From Zygnema cylindricum (taxonomy: Eukaryota; Streptophyta; Zygnematophyceae; Zygnematales; Zygnemataceae): a DNA stretch of 64,000 nucleotides. The DNA lies in assembly GCA_037447655.1 (NCBI GenBank), contig JBBHKE010000049.1, positions 1 to 64,000 on the forward strand. The letters are read 5' to 3'. Both the position numbers and the translations under genes were made by a program. This document shows positions 21,421 through 32,881 of this stretch, piece after piece (position 1 is the stretch's first letter; every line of letters begins with the position of its first letter). A model generated the notes under the pieces. It saw only the letters and a list, made by a program, of their open reading frames with translations. It made no database searches and was not told the DNA's origin.

Positions 21421-22135
21421 AGTTATGGGCCCACCCTATAGGGTGCCCACCTTCAATAGATTAGGGTTCATCTATTAGGAAGCCATGATAACAGGGGCTT
21501 TGTGAGAAAAACGATACTGGGGTATTGTTAGTGGACAAGTGAAACGTTCACCTCAGGGAACTCCACCACGGTTTGGTGGAATAAGGTTTGCTGTAGCAAC
21601 CTCTGCTGCAAGAGAGGATGCAAATGATGGGGTAAGCAGTGTGTCCAAATAAAGGAAGGAGATGGAGACGCCTCTTACTCCAATTGCTCCTATTACCACT
21701 TCCCCAGAGCGGCGACCGTGAAGACCACGGAGAACGACACCCCAACGTGGGAAGACATCAACATGGCTGCCAAAATTTTCATTCTAAGACACCTCACTCA
21801 AGCTTTGGCAACCCCCAATCTTCATATTTACAAGGCAGGGGAGTTGTGGGTGAGTTTGGTGGAAATCTATAGCGATGGTACTATTCAAGAGCTCTAGTTG
21901 GTCGAACAAAAGTTGGGAAATTATACTTACAACGGGAGAAAGATGTTAGACTATTGTAATGATCTCTCTTGTTTGTATATGGAGATGGAGAGTGCCGGGT
22001 AGACAAGTACAATGAAGATGAAAGTTAACACTCTCATCATGAAGTTACCCGATGAGTATGAAAACATAGTGTATCGAGTACAAGAAATGACTGACAGTTC
22101 ATGGAAGTAGAAAACAGTGGTCCGGATGATACTTG
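21401..22135 (+). pseudogene. gag: R4 gag, first part with primer site (broken)
   Basis: The ATG at 21401 is inside the LTR and reads M-E-D-T-K-L-Q-V-M-G-P. The primer site AGTTATGGGCCCACC lies at 21421-21435, with G to A at its first base. A TAG at about 21475 replaces Trp, and several frameshifts follow. The Gag core is recognisable at 21730-22110 (W-E-D-I-N-M-A-A, then K-M-L-D-Y-C-N-D-L). S1 interrupts it at 22136. Confidence 0.82.
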
Positions 22136-23134
22136 TGCAATTTTGTGTCCCCCATTTCGACCAAAAATTGAGGAAGCCTCTAGGTAGTTTTTGACTAACC
22201 CACTTTCAACGAGTGCAACTGCCACCCTAGCTGATAAATAGATAATTTGACTGCACCCGTGTGCAGTTTGGACTCCCCTGAGTCCACATCAAAAAGAATC
22301 ACTGAAAACGCCCAACCTGGCGATTAATTATCGAGTGGCAAAGATGCCAACATTTATACAAGCTTGTTATGAGAGAGGCGGCTACCTCCTCAATCCACTA
22401 AGTCCCAAACCCTCTCACAATTCCAATCTACTGATATACGGAACAAATCAGAAGACTGTACAGTATAGAAAGGTACTACGACTGATGTACTTTCTGTACG
22501 GCCTGTGTAGGACAAGGCCATGAAGTTGACGCCTATCTTCTCCATACTTGTCCTCACGCTCCCCGGGATTCCAGCTTCCCAATGACATATCGCCACGTGT
22601 CGCCAGGTCATGTTACATCAAAAAACTGCCAAAGCGGCCATTATGGGAGCTCGGCGATGATCTGAGTAGTCGGATCCAAATCGGCTTTAATTTCTAGCTG
22701 TTCAAAACAAATGTCCGGTACATTTGTTTTGTGTGCACTTAATTCCCCAACTAGTTTCTATGTATCCTATTTGTAATTCCGTTAATCGGATTAGTCGTCT
22801 ATCTATTCTTTAAATAGCTATCGAACCCTATGTATCCTAACGGTCTACTACGACAAACTGGTAAGGGTTGACGGCTATGCTTTGCCCTACGGGTCGAAGG
22901 TTCAAGTCCTCCCGGACTCATCCTTTTTGATTGAGAGTGACTTAGGTCACTCTTAAGCCCTGCCTATGGAGCTAAGCCTGCCATGGCTCCACCGCCCTCT
23001 CTCTCTTTCAGTGACTACAACAAGTATGGGGGCAAGATAGAGAAGGTGGAGGCAGGCTGCCTCTGCTTTCCTTTTCCTCTTTATTTTAATTAAGACCTAG
23101 AAAATACCTCTCCTAAATATAGCGATTTTCAACA
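22136..23134 (-). repeat. S1: solo LTR, minus strand
   Basis: A 999-bp LTR of the R4/R5 class with TGTTGAAAAT at 23134 and ...TTGCA at 22136. It is flanked by a perfect duplication ACTTG (22131-22135 and 23135-23139), and R4 gag continues directly across it. No internal sequence remains, so it is the product of LTR-LTR recombination. Its antisense tRNA-like module reads on the plus strand near 22850-22920. Confidence 0.92.
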
Positions 23135-23139
23135 ACTTG

Positions 23140-23435
23140 TGCAGGAGAACACAATTGCGATTAGGAGGGGGGGGAAGAGCATCCAAGATCTAGCTGCGGG
23201 AGGAAACTGATGGGGGAAGGATCTGAAGAAACCATTCAAAGGAGAGAGATTAGCTAAGAGGACCAAGGCCCCCAAAGGGTCTTTGTCATTTTTGCAAAAT
23301 AGCAGGGACACTTTATCGCCGATTGTGTCAAGCTGTCGAAGCTAAGGCTCCAAGAGAACCCTGGAGGGGGTTCTTTCGGAGGGAAGAAAAAAGCACTTGT
23401 GGTCACAAAATTGACAGGAGAAACCTAGGACGAGT
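23140..23435 (+). pseudogene. gag: R4 gag C-terminal part (broken)
   Basis: It continues from S1 with the R-R-G-G-K-S basic segment, then a knuckle region (C-H-F-C near 23287) that goes out of frame by one base inside the knuckle. S2 interrupts it at 23436, duplicating CGAGT. Confidence 0.8.
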
Positions 23436-25773
23436 TGTTGAAATTATTAGATTTATATGGTATTTTCTAGGTCTAAATAGATCAGTACAATAGGAAAAGA
23501 AAAGGGCGGACATCTTGTCTCCACCTCCTCTCTCAACCCACCATACTTGTTGTAGTCACTAAGGGATAGAGTGGGTGGTTGAGCCATGGTTGTCCTAGTT
23601 CAACAGGTAGGACTAAAGAGTAACTTATGTCACTTTCAACAAAAGGTTGAGTTCAGGAGGACTCGAACATTCGACCGGCAAAGCGAGGCGTAGTCGTCAG
23701 CTCTAAACGGTCTGTCGTGGAAATTCGTTAAAATATATAGGGTGTGATATTTATTTAAACTGTGTTTTGACCATGAATCTGATTAACGGAATGACGTATG
23801 AAAGAACATAGAACCAAGTAATATATAGTGCGAACATTATCTCGCACGAAGTAAATGAATCGGACATTTGTTTCTACGACTAATATTGAATGTCGATTTG
23901 TGATCTGACGGCACATATCGCTGCCGAAATCGCGAAATGGTCACCTTGGCGGTTTGTGGACGTGGCGTGACGTGGCAACACGTGGAGAGATAACATTCGA
24001 TCGCAGGAATATCGGAGAACGGAACGACGAGTTAAAAGTGGACACGCGTCCACTTAATGGCCTTGCCGTACACAAGGCGTAAAGAAAGTACATCGGCCAT
24101 AGTACCTTTCTGTTCCTTGTTGTTCTTTGGTCTATAATAGACCGCAGAAGCGACCCAAACTATCAACCCAAAAGCTAAGCAAATCTAGTGCAATTAAAAA
24201 TCCTTTGAAATGAATTCCCTCTACATACTTGAATGCATTCCCAAATGCATTACCAGAAAATCCCCATTAGACACACCATAGGTCTCTGAAAAACACAGAT
24301 CAGACCACCATAGGTCAACAAATATGTGACCATTTCACACAGGTCTACAAATATGTGACCATTTCACACAGACCAAACACACTATAGGTTTGCAAATCTG
24401 CGGAAAGCCTACGACCACCCTAGGACAAATGCATACACAGATGCATTAAACAACAAAACAAATACATGCACAATGCATGACAAACAAACATAAAATTAAC
24501 ATATTAAATAATAATTAATGAATGCCATCCCACATACCCAAATGTAGAATCAGATAATTAAATGTATCACTTAAATGTATGACCTAATCGGTAACCTTAA
24601 ATTATTACATCTTTGGTCCCTACTTTTCTGACCAGCATTGATAAATTTGGCTAACAAAGCTCATAGTTATATATACACTTGTAAGCTGTCAGCTAATCAT
24701 GTAACTTTCACAATCACTAAGTCCTATTTAATCGTAAGCGTACACCTGAGAGTGAAACAATCATAAGGGTACACTTGCTTACACTTGAGAGTCAAACATT
24801 TATATGCGTTCACTTGTCTACAGGTATGACACTACACACACACTAATTAACATGTCGAAACCCTAACTCAGTTAATAATACAAGACAAACAAAGAAACCT
24901 TGTAAAATAGCGGCGGACGCCGTCCGCCGTCAAACATAACACAATCCACTTGCCGAAATGATATCGTACTATCAAAAATCCTTTCTGTACGGAAATCGCG
25001 TCCACTTCAAATAAATGCGGCTTGTCACATATAAAGTACATGTCATTTTTCCACACTCGCTGCCCGTCGCAAATAAAGTTGACCTGTCCAAAATAGATAC
25101 TTTGTACAATCGCATACTTTCCATAATTGTTGTCCTTTTTAATAAATGCCGCCTGTCGTATTATGTTTCGTACGGCCAGCGTACATTTTCAAGCACTTCA
25201 AATATTTTAGGTTGGATCGCTTCGCGATCCGCTGTCCATTTCTATTATGCGTTACGCGCCACTTGATTAATTTTTTACGTTCCTTTAAATTTATTCGTAC
25301 ATTTACTCCCCCCAATCAATAAAATCATGCGAACCTCCACGCTACACTCGGTGAACGTGTACGCACTTAAAAACTGCGTACACATGAAACACCGCAAACG
25401 CACGAAACGACAAGTACGCACGAAACTAAATCTTCAAAAACAACATACCCTACAGTCATTTGATTGGTTCGTACGTCAATAGATAGGCGTTGTGAGAGGG
25501 GTTTAGGACTTAGAGAATTTGGTAGCTACCTCTCTCCCTTAGAGAGTTTTGTACAAATTTGGCATCTTTGCCACTTCATAATTAATCAGTTGGTTGGCCG
25601 TTTTCAATGATTCTTTTTGCTTCGGAGTCACACGAGTCCATGCTGCACAACGGTGCAGTCAGACTGTCAATTTACTTTCTAGGGCAGGTGTGGTTGTGGC
25701 TTGAATTGGGTTAGTTAAAAACTATTTAGAGGCTTCTTGAATTCTGTAGTCCAATGGAGGACACAGAATTGCA
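23436..25773 (+). repeat. S2: solo LTR, interrupted by S3
   Basis: LTR parts 23436-24117 and 25446-25773 join into a ~1010-bp LTR of the R4/R5 class, TGTTGAAATT...GAATTGCA. It is bounded by a perfect duplication CGAGT (23431-23435 and 25774-25778). CACGTG at 23979-23984. Confidence 0.9.
24118..25445 (-). repeat. S3: divergent R9-type solo LTR inside S2
   Basis: A 1328-bp insert with terminal TGTTG/CAACA. Read on the minus strand its start (TGTTGTTTTTGAAGATTTAG, then GTTTCGTGC) resembles the R9 LTR start. It shares the palindrome GGATCGC-N3-GCGATCC (25214-25230) with R9. It also holds an inverted repeat CGGCGGAC/GTCCGCCG (24911-24929) and a 29-bp direct repeat (24319-24376). The flanks TTCCT and TACCC match at 3 of 5 positions, so the duplication is only weakly supported. 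The rest of the sequence shows no coding content. Confidence 0.7.
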
Positions 25774-25778
25774 CGAGT

Positions 25779-26268
25779 CCTTTGAGGAGGATGGGGAGCT
25801 TTTTCTTGACGAGAGTCTGGAGGAGAAGGAGATCCCTTGGAGACAGAAGTGTGCCCTTAGAGCAGTTCAGGAAGCTCCACAGGAAGGATGGATCATCGAC
25901 CCAGGTGTATCCATGCATATGTGTCTTGATTAGCAACTCTTCACTAAGCTAAAAAAGATCCCTACTGTAGAGATAGAGTATGGGGATGGGAGAGTGGTTA
26001 CTACAGATCTAGTGCGGTCAGTAGATCTAAAAGTCTTAGTGGAGGGTAAGACTCTTATACTCACATTTTAAGATGTACTCTACATTCTTCAGCTGAGTAA
26101 AAATCTTGTCTCTACATCTTTGTTAGATGAAAAGAGTTTGATACCTTCACTACAAAGGGAGTCTTTACAGCTTAGTATTGGGATGAAGTCTACTTCACGC
26201 CACATAAGGGTAGCCAAGGCATTTTTAGGCTTACCTTGAGTAATGAAAAGAAGAATGCTTATTATGTT
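25779..26268 (+). pseudogene. pol: R4 protease region (broken)
   Basis: Gag C-terminal acidic segment (E-E-D-G-E-L-F-L-D-E-S-L), then the protease motif as D-P-G-V near 25896-25907 instead of D-S-G-A. A TAG follows at about 25930. The rest of protease and the start of the pre-integrase region are readable with frameshifts until S4 interrupts at 26269. Confidence 0.8.
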
Positions 26269-27450
26269 TGAAACTGAAAGACCTCCATTTGTCCTCAAAG
26301 TATGCAGCTCACAAGAAGCTTCTCTAGATATTGTCGACTCTAAGTTGATACAAACCCAAATGATTGACCCCTTTACAATCAAAACCCCAACACAACTTCA
26401 CCCATGTGTAATAAGACTTTTTGTGTGCTCAGTTCCACCACAAAATGCAAAATTAGAATATGAGTTTTGGACACATTCACCCACTTTGACTTTCCCTTAG
26501 AAATGCAGCCACCCTGGCAGAAAAAAACCCTGACCAACTACACCCTTGTGTAGCTTGGACTCCCTTGAGTTTGCAGAAAAAAGAATCTCTGAATTTGCTC
26601 CCTTGAACAGTTAGTTATGGAGGGTCAAAGTTGATATTTTCTAGAAGAGCTCTCTCGGAGAGAGGCGACTACCTACTAAATTTTCTAAGTCTTATCTCTC
26701 TCTAAACTCTATCTACTGACATACGGCACCAATCACATTACTGTGTCGTACAAAAAAGTATAGGTGCCTGTGTACTTTCTGTACGGCCATCGTACTACAT
26801 CGCCGAAATGTCGACACATGTCATATCCGGATTTGTTTTTGTGTTCTCCGAATTTGCTACAACCAAATGTTGACGCGCCACATGTCCCTTGACGTTGCGA
26901 TGACCGTAAAACGCCAAATGCAAATATTTCGTGATCGCGGCGCCTATCATGGCTGTCTGATCAAAACATGATATATTTCTAGCCATTGAAAATAGACGCG
27001 CAGTATTTGTTTGGCGGTCGAAACAAATGCGCGGTATCCGTTTCATATAATACATAAAATTGTACTTCGTACTATCTAGAACTGTATCTATGCACTACGT
27101 AACTCTTTCACGTTGAAGGAACTAGTCCACGCGTATCTATGTAAATATTTATCAAACACCATATACCGTAACAGTGGTCCTAAACTTATAGGATAAAGCT
27201 AACTTCTACTTTGACGGACGAGAGATACCATGTTCAAATCGTGGGTCCGTCAAACCTTTTGTAATTCTATCAAGATTGGTGTTTTGTCCTCTTTGGACAG
27301 TATAGGCTGTCATGGCTCTAACTCCTCTAGTCTTTAATGAATGCGCCAAGTGTGGGGACTTGAGAGAGGAGTTAGAGGCAAGCTGCCGCTGTCTCTTTTT
27401 TGCCTTTTATTTTACAATCTCTAAACCTAGAAAATAGTTAAATTTCAACA
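26269..27450 (-). repeat. S4: solo LTR of R3/R10 class, minus strand
   Basis: 1182 bp, TGTTGAAATTTAAC at 27450 to TTTCAGTTTCA at 26269. Perfect duplication ATGTT (26264-26268 and 27451-27455). It resembles the R3 LTR, including the segment with GTCAATCATTTGGGTTTGTA on its own strand. The tRNA-like module is present near 27200-27260. Confidence 0.92.
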
Positions 27451-27455
27451 ATGTT

Positions 27456-28690
27456 GGTGTTTCAAAATTGATGATTTGGCACAAGCGGTTGGGGCATGTG
27501 CATTTTGATAGGTTGAGGGAAATGAAGAAGCTTGGTGTAGCAGAAGGAATTCAATTTGGTGATGATGAAATGGTGGATAATTGTAGTGGATGTTCTCAAG
27601 GAAAAGCTCACAAACTTCCTTTTCCCAAAGCCGCCACATATAGGGGGGAAAAGGTACTAGATCTAGTCTAAACAAATATATGGGGACCTACAAGAGTACC
27701 TTCGGTTGGAGGGAAGAGGTTTATGTTAACAATAACTGATGACTGGTCTAGGTACTCTTAAGTTTACTACCTAAAAACAAAGTCTTAAACACTAACTTAC
27801 TTCAAATAATATAAAGCATGGAGTGAGAAGTTGCATGGAACCCCCATTAAGAGAATAAAGAGTGATAACTAGGGAGAATAAACCTCTAACCAACTTGAGG
27901 AATACTTTAGAGATGAGGGAGTTCAGCACCAAAAAACTGTACCATGTAACACGGAACAAAATGGGGTAGTTGAAAGATTGAACGGAACACTAGGAGATAC
28001 TGTATGTAGTATGTTGGCTGACAAGAAAATAAGAAAGAGATTTTGGGCAAAAGTCATGAATTGTGCCAACTTCATTAAGAATAGGGTCCTTCCCTCAGCC
28101 GTAAAGGGAATGACACCTTATGAGAGATGGGTTGGAAGGAAACCAAATATCTCACACCTCAAAGTATTCGGTAGCCAAGTTTATAGTATTGATACGGAAA
28201 AGGAAAACTGGAAACTAGATGCTAATGGCAAACCTGGATACTTTGTAGGATATGATAATGATGTCAAGGGATATACAATCTATGACATAGCAAAGCAAGA
28301 TATTATTTTGGTCAAACACCTAGTTGTCATGGATGAAGGGAAGTCATTTGATCCCTTCAAATATACAAGTAAAAATCTGTTTTGAGTTTGAAAGCGAGGA
28401 GAGTCCAGTCTTTCCCAAAAAGGACATTAGTGAAACAATGATTCTAGATTTAGGGGAGATCTAAGATACGAAGATCTACCAGACACCTCACATATTCCTA
28501 TAGACTTCGAGGAGACAGAAAAAAAGGAACAGGAACCGTCTTCTATGAATAGTGGAGGCGATGAGACAGTAAGGAGAAACCAGAGACTTCATTCCATTCC
28601 TGCTTCAAAGTTTGAGGGAGCGAGAAGGAGCACCAAAAGGATACAAGAGAAACAGGCTACTCATAAGGTAACTAAGCTATCTCATCCTGA
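27456..28690 (+). pseudogene. pol: R4 integrase and linker (broken)
   Basis: The zinc-domain block 27468-27671 has W-H-K-R-L-G-H and C-S-G-C. The first catalytic motif reads T-N-I-W-G after a stop (about 27668), so the Asp is lost. Several stops lie at 27700-27970. Block 27978-28385 contains the integrase C-terminus (R-W-V-G-R-K-P, D-I-I-L-V-K-H). The linker continues in another frame at 28545-28820. Confidence 0.83.
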
Positions 28691-30260
28691 TGAGCCTCAG
28701 TCATACTTTGAGGTAGTGAACAGCCAAGAAAAAGACAGATGGATTAAAGCCATAAATGATGAGATGGCTTCCATCATGGAAGCAAATACTTGGAAACTAG
28801 CGGATTGTCTCACACACTAAAAACCTATTGGCTATAAATGGGTATTTAAACTAAAACTGAACCCAAATAATACCATTGAAAGATATAAAGCTCGTTTGGT
28901 AGCAAAGGGGTTCACCCTAAAAAAGGTAATTGACTATGAGGAGACCTTTGCTCCATTTGTTTGGTTCCCATCAGTAAGGAATCTCCTCAGTCTAGCAACA
29001 CCGGAAGACATGAAAATTTATCAAAAGACAGCATTTCTAAATGGTGAGTTAGAGGAAGAAATCTTCATGCGGCAACCAGAGAAATTCGTGGAGAATGGGG
29101 AAGAGAGCAAAGTCTGCAGGCTCATAAAGTCCTTATATGGACTTAAGCAGGCTCCTCGACAGTGGAATAAAAAACTAGATGAGTTTCTCACCGGTCTAGG
29201 ATATATCTGGATCAGCTTTTACCATTCTATCTATATGTTTGAAAATGAGAATGGTTTGATTTTCATTGCAATTTATTAGACGAACGCTTGTGTTAAGTAA
29301 GTCTTTGGAAAATATCAATAAGTTAAAGAAAGATCTTAGAAGCAGATTTGATATCAAGGATTTAGGGGAGGCAAGGTATATTTTGGGGATCGAAATGGAG
29401 AGAGATAGGGGGAAAAAGGTTATCAGACTTACTCAAAATGAAGCAATAGGTAATATGCTTGAGAAATTCCAGATGGAAAAAGGAAACAGTTGTACCACTC
29501 CCATGGACTTGAAGAAAGTAAGCGATGGGAGTGTACAGGTAGGAGTGATAATCCTAGATGATCAAAAAAGTCCTGAAGAGAGAGAGTTTATGAAGTGTAT
29601 CCCTTACAGGCATGTTGTAAGAAGTCTTATATACTTCATGAATTATACTATGCCAAACATAGCGAAAGCAGTTGGAGGACTCAGTAGGAGTCTTAATGAT
29701 TGTAGGAAAAGAGACAGGGAGGCAGCTAAGAGAGTCATGAGATATCGGGTAAGAACCAAAGAGTTATGATTGCATTTGGGAGGGGAGCACACTGATATCA
29801 CTACTTGGAGTGATGCTAGTTATGGGTTTGCACCTATAAGAAGATGCACTTCTGGGTATGTGTTGTATGTGGGGAAGGTGCTTACTGTTCGAGCAGTAAG
29901 CAAAAAAAGGTGGTGGCTCAGTCTACTATGTAGGTCGAGTACATGGCCTCTTGTTCCTGTGTGAAAGAATTGATGTGGGTCAATTCCTTGTTGCAAGAAT
30001 TAGGGTATATGAAGAAGGGAGTACATGACGTTTTTTGTGATAATCAAGCTGCCATTGCAATTGCAGCCAATCCAAAACATCATTTCAAGGCTAAGCTTAT
30101 GGACATAAGATTGAGCTTTGTGAGGGAAAAGGTTCAAAATAAAATTGTAAATCTTGTGTATAAATCTGATGAAGAAATGGTGGCTGACATGATGACCAAA
30201 CCTGTGCCCTCTTCCAAGTTAAAATATTGTAGGGAAAATGTGGATTAAAAGAAAAATTAA
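28691..30260 (+). pseudogene. pol: R4 reverse transcriptase and RNase H (broken)
   Basis: RT block 28896-29279 has A-F-L-N-G, R-Q-W-N-K-K and L-Y-G-L-K-Q-A-P-R. A frameshift destroys the YVDD motif near 29270-29285. RT continues in 29266-29769. RNase H is split between 29770-29964 (T-W-S-D-A-S-Y-G) and 29943-30248 (F-C-D-N-Q-A-A, K-H-H-F-K-A-K, D-M-M-T-K-P). The purine tract AAATACGGGGAG precedes the 3' LTR. Confidence 0.87.
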
Positions 30261-30284
30261 AATTAGACTAGAAAATACGGGGAG

Positions 30285-31278
30285 TGTTGAAAAAACTAGT
30301 TTTTGGGTATTTTCTAGGTCTAAATAGATTAGGCGAAAAAAAATAAGAAAAGTGCAAGCAGCCAGCCTCCATCGCTTTTCTCTTACCCCCATACTTGTAG
30401 TCTATGGAAGAGAGAGAGAGTGATGGAGCTGTGGGTGCCTCAGCTCCATAGGCAGGACTAAAGAGTGACTTAAGTCACTCTCAATAAAAGGTTAAGTCTG
30501 GCAGGACTCGAACCTCCGACCGGCAAAGCGCGGCGTAGACGTTAGCACTAACCAGTCTGTCGTAGAAGTCCTTTAGGATACATACGGTTTGATATCTATT
30601 TAAACTTGTGTACGGTCCTTAAACTGTTAATTTAAAATATGAACAAAGGAACATATAACTAGTTAAAGTTTAGAGCGGACGTCATTTCGCACGAAACAAA
30701 TGAATCCGACATTTGTTTTGACGGCTAAAATTCAATGTCTCATTTAATCCTACATCATACATCGCTCCCACGATCTCGGAATGGTCACTTTAGCGTTTAT
30801 GGACGTGACGTGGCCTGGCGCCATGTGGATGGATAACATTTGGTTGAGGAATTCCGGAGAGTGTAAGGACGAGTGAAAGGTTGACACGCGTCGACTCTGC
30901 GGGCTTGTCGTACACATGCCGTACACAAAGGACATCGGAAGTAGTACCTTTCTATACTTTACAGTTATGTGATAAGGTCGTTCATTAGTTGATAGGGGTT
31001 GTGAGAGGGAATTAGGACTTAGCATTTTTTAGACATCACCTCTCCCTTGGGAGCTTTGTATAAATTGGCATTTTCGCCACCTCATAACTTATCGGTTGGT
31101 TGGCTGTTTTCATTGATTCTTTTTGCTACGGACTAAAGGGAGTCCAAGCTGCATAGGGGTACAGTTAGACTATCACTTTGCTGTCTTGGGCAGCAGTGGT
31201 TGTGGCTTGAAGTGGGTTAGTTAAAAGTTATTTTGAGGCTTCCTGAATTATGTAGTCCAATGGAGGACATAGAATGCA
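30285..31278 (+). repeat. R4 3' LTR
   Basis: 994 bp, TGTTGAAAAAACTAG...AGAATGCA. It matches the R4 5' LTR including the ACTAGTTTT start. The antisense tRNA-like module (ACTCGAACCTCCGACCGGC) is near 30505. It is followed by the ACATA duplication. Confidence 0.9.
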
Positions 31279-31283
31279 ACATA

Positions 31284-31352
31284 AACAGCCATTGCTCTAA
31301 CTCCCTCTCCACTCTTCAATGATTATAACAAGTGTGGGGACTTGAGAATGGA
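31284..31352 (-). repeat. R2 3' LTR, segment 3
   Basis: LTR sequence near the LTR start (GCCATTGCTCTAACTCCC...). The first ~75 bp of the LTR and the polypurine tract are missing, and the sequence runs into RNase H at about 31353. Confidence 0.6.
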
Positions 31353-32881
31353 GCTAGTCTAATATCCATGTGTTTGGCTTTGAAGTGGTGTTTGGGATTA
31401 GCAGCAATGGCAATGGCTAACTGATTATCACACAAGATTTTTTGCACACCACTCTTAAGATAACAAAGTTCACCAAGCAAAGACTACACCCACATCAATT
31501 CTTTTATAGCAGAGCAAAAGGCCATATGCTCAGAGTTCATTGAGGATTGAGCAATAATCTTTTGTTGTTTGCTGCTCTGGCAGCAAGCCCCATCACCCAC
31601 ATAAAATACATATCCAGAAGTACATCTCCTTATAGGAGCATCCCCATAGCTGGCATCACTTCAAGTGGTGATGTCAATATTGTCCCCACCCAAATGTAGC
31701 CATGGATCTCTAGTCCCTATGAGATATCTAAGGAATCTCTTAGTTGCCTTCCTATCTCTCTTAGTGGGAGCATTTAGACACCTACTTAGTACTCCTACAG
31801 CTGCAGCTAAATCTGGCTAGGTAGAATTCATAAAATAGATTTGGCTACCCACTGCTTGTCTATAATAAATGGTCTGCATGAACTTCTTCTCTTTAGTGCC
31901 TAACTCATCATCAAATGTTATAACTCCTTCTTCCACCCTCCCCTCACTTCCCTTCTTTAGTTCCATTGGAGTTTTACAACTATTAGACTTGTTTATTTGA
32001 AATCTTTCCAGCATGTTCCCAATGGCCTCCTTCTGAGTTAATCTGATTATCTTTCTATCTTTCTCTCTCTAACTAAATTCCCAAAATATATCTTGCCTCT
32101 CCCATATCCTTCATCTAAAATCTACCTTTCACAATTGTTTTCAATTTATAATATTTTTCCATAAATTTACTTAGAACAAGCAAATCATCAACATAGATTG
32201 CAATAAATATAATACCTTCCTCATCTTCAAATAAGTAAATTGAATGATCTGAGCTGATCTTTATATATCCCAAACTTGTAAGAAACTCATCAAGCTTCTT
32301 GTTCCACTATTGAGGCGCCTGTTTTAGGCCATAGAGAGATTTGATTTGCCGCCATACTTTGCTTACTTCTCCCTGTTCTACGAAACCTTCGGGTTGTCGC
32401 ATGAAAATCTCCTCTACTAGCTCTCCATGAACGAAGGCTGTCCTGATGTCTATCAGGTGCATCTCCTTGTCTTAAGCTGCTTCCTGACTAAGAAGAATAC
32501 GGACTCAGGGAAACGTGACAACAGGCAAAGGTCTCCTCGTAGTATATTTCCTATTTTTGAGTAAATCCTTTTGCAACTAACCAGGCCTTGTAGTGCTCAG
32601 TGGTGTTATCCACTTTGAGTTTCAGTTTGAATACCCACTAACATCCCATCTTGTTGTGGTCAGGTGGACAGCCCACTAACTTCTAAGTATTAGCCCCCCT
32701 AATTGAGGCTATTTCCTTGTTGATGGTTGTCTTCCATCAATTTCTCTCCGGACAATTCATTGCCTCTTTATAGGTTCTTGGTTGATCTAGATGAGACAGT
32801 TTGGTAACCTCATTTTGACTTGTTTTTCTTGAAGCCTTTTGTTGCTTCTCCTTCCTCCCTTAAAATCTGCCGCTGGTATAG
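31353..32881 (-). pseudogene. pol: R2 RNase H and reverse transcriptase (broken)
   Basis: The minus-strand reading from 32881 to 31353 gives RT with A-F-V-H-G, L-Y-G-L-K and Y-V-D-D (about 32190-32200), then the segment 32014-31817 (K-S-N-S-C-K-T-P-M-E-L-K-K-G-S-E-G), then RNase H to K-H-H-F-K-A-K-H-M near 31390. The protein is closest to R10 and R11. Many frameshifts and stops; old and dead. Confidence 0.78.

Larger units (their letters stand above)
7638..31278 (+). mobile_element. R4: copia element carrying five nested insertions
   Basis: The two LTRs share the unusual start ACTAGTTTT...GGCGAAAAAA (7650 and 30297). The whole is bounded by a perfect duplication ACATA (7633-7637 and 31279-31283). 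With insertions removed, the order is 5' LTR (7638-7764 + 20549-21420), gag, protease, integrase, RT, RNase H, 3' LTR (30285-31278). The insertions are R5 (itself holding R6) in the 5' LTR, then S1, S2 (holding S3) and S4 in the coding region. By eye the LTRs differ by roughly 10% over their first 100 bp. All coding blocks are broken. Confidence 0.9.

Noticed and set aside
22850-22930. Possible functional tRNA gene (GGTCGAAGGTTCAAGTCC near 22895)
   Set aside because: It lies at a fixed position in an LTR, recurs in every sister LTR and lacks a normal-length anticodon arm. It is annotated as a tRNA-like module instead.
24319-24376. 29-bp direct repeat as a CRISPR-like array
   Set aside because: Only two adjacent copies with no spacers, in a eukaryotic LTR; a simple tandem duplication.
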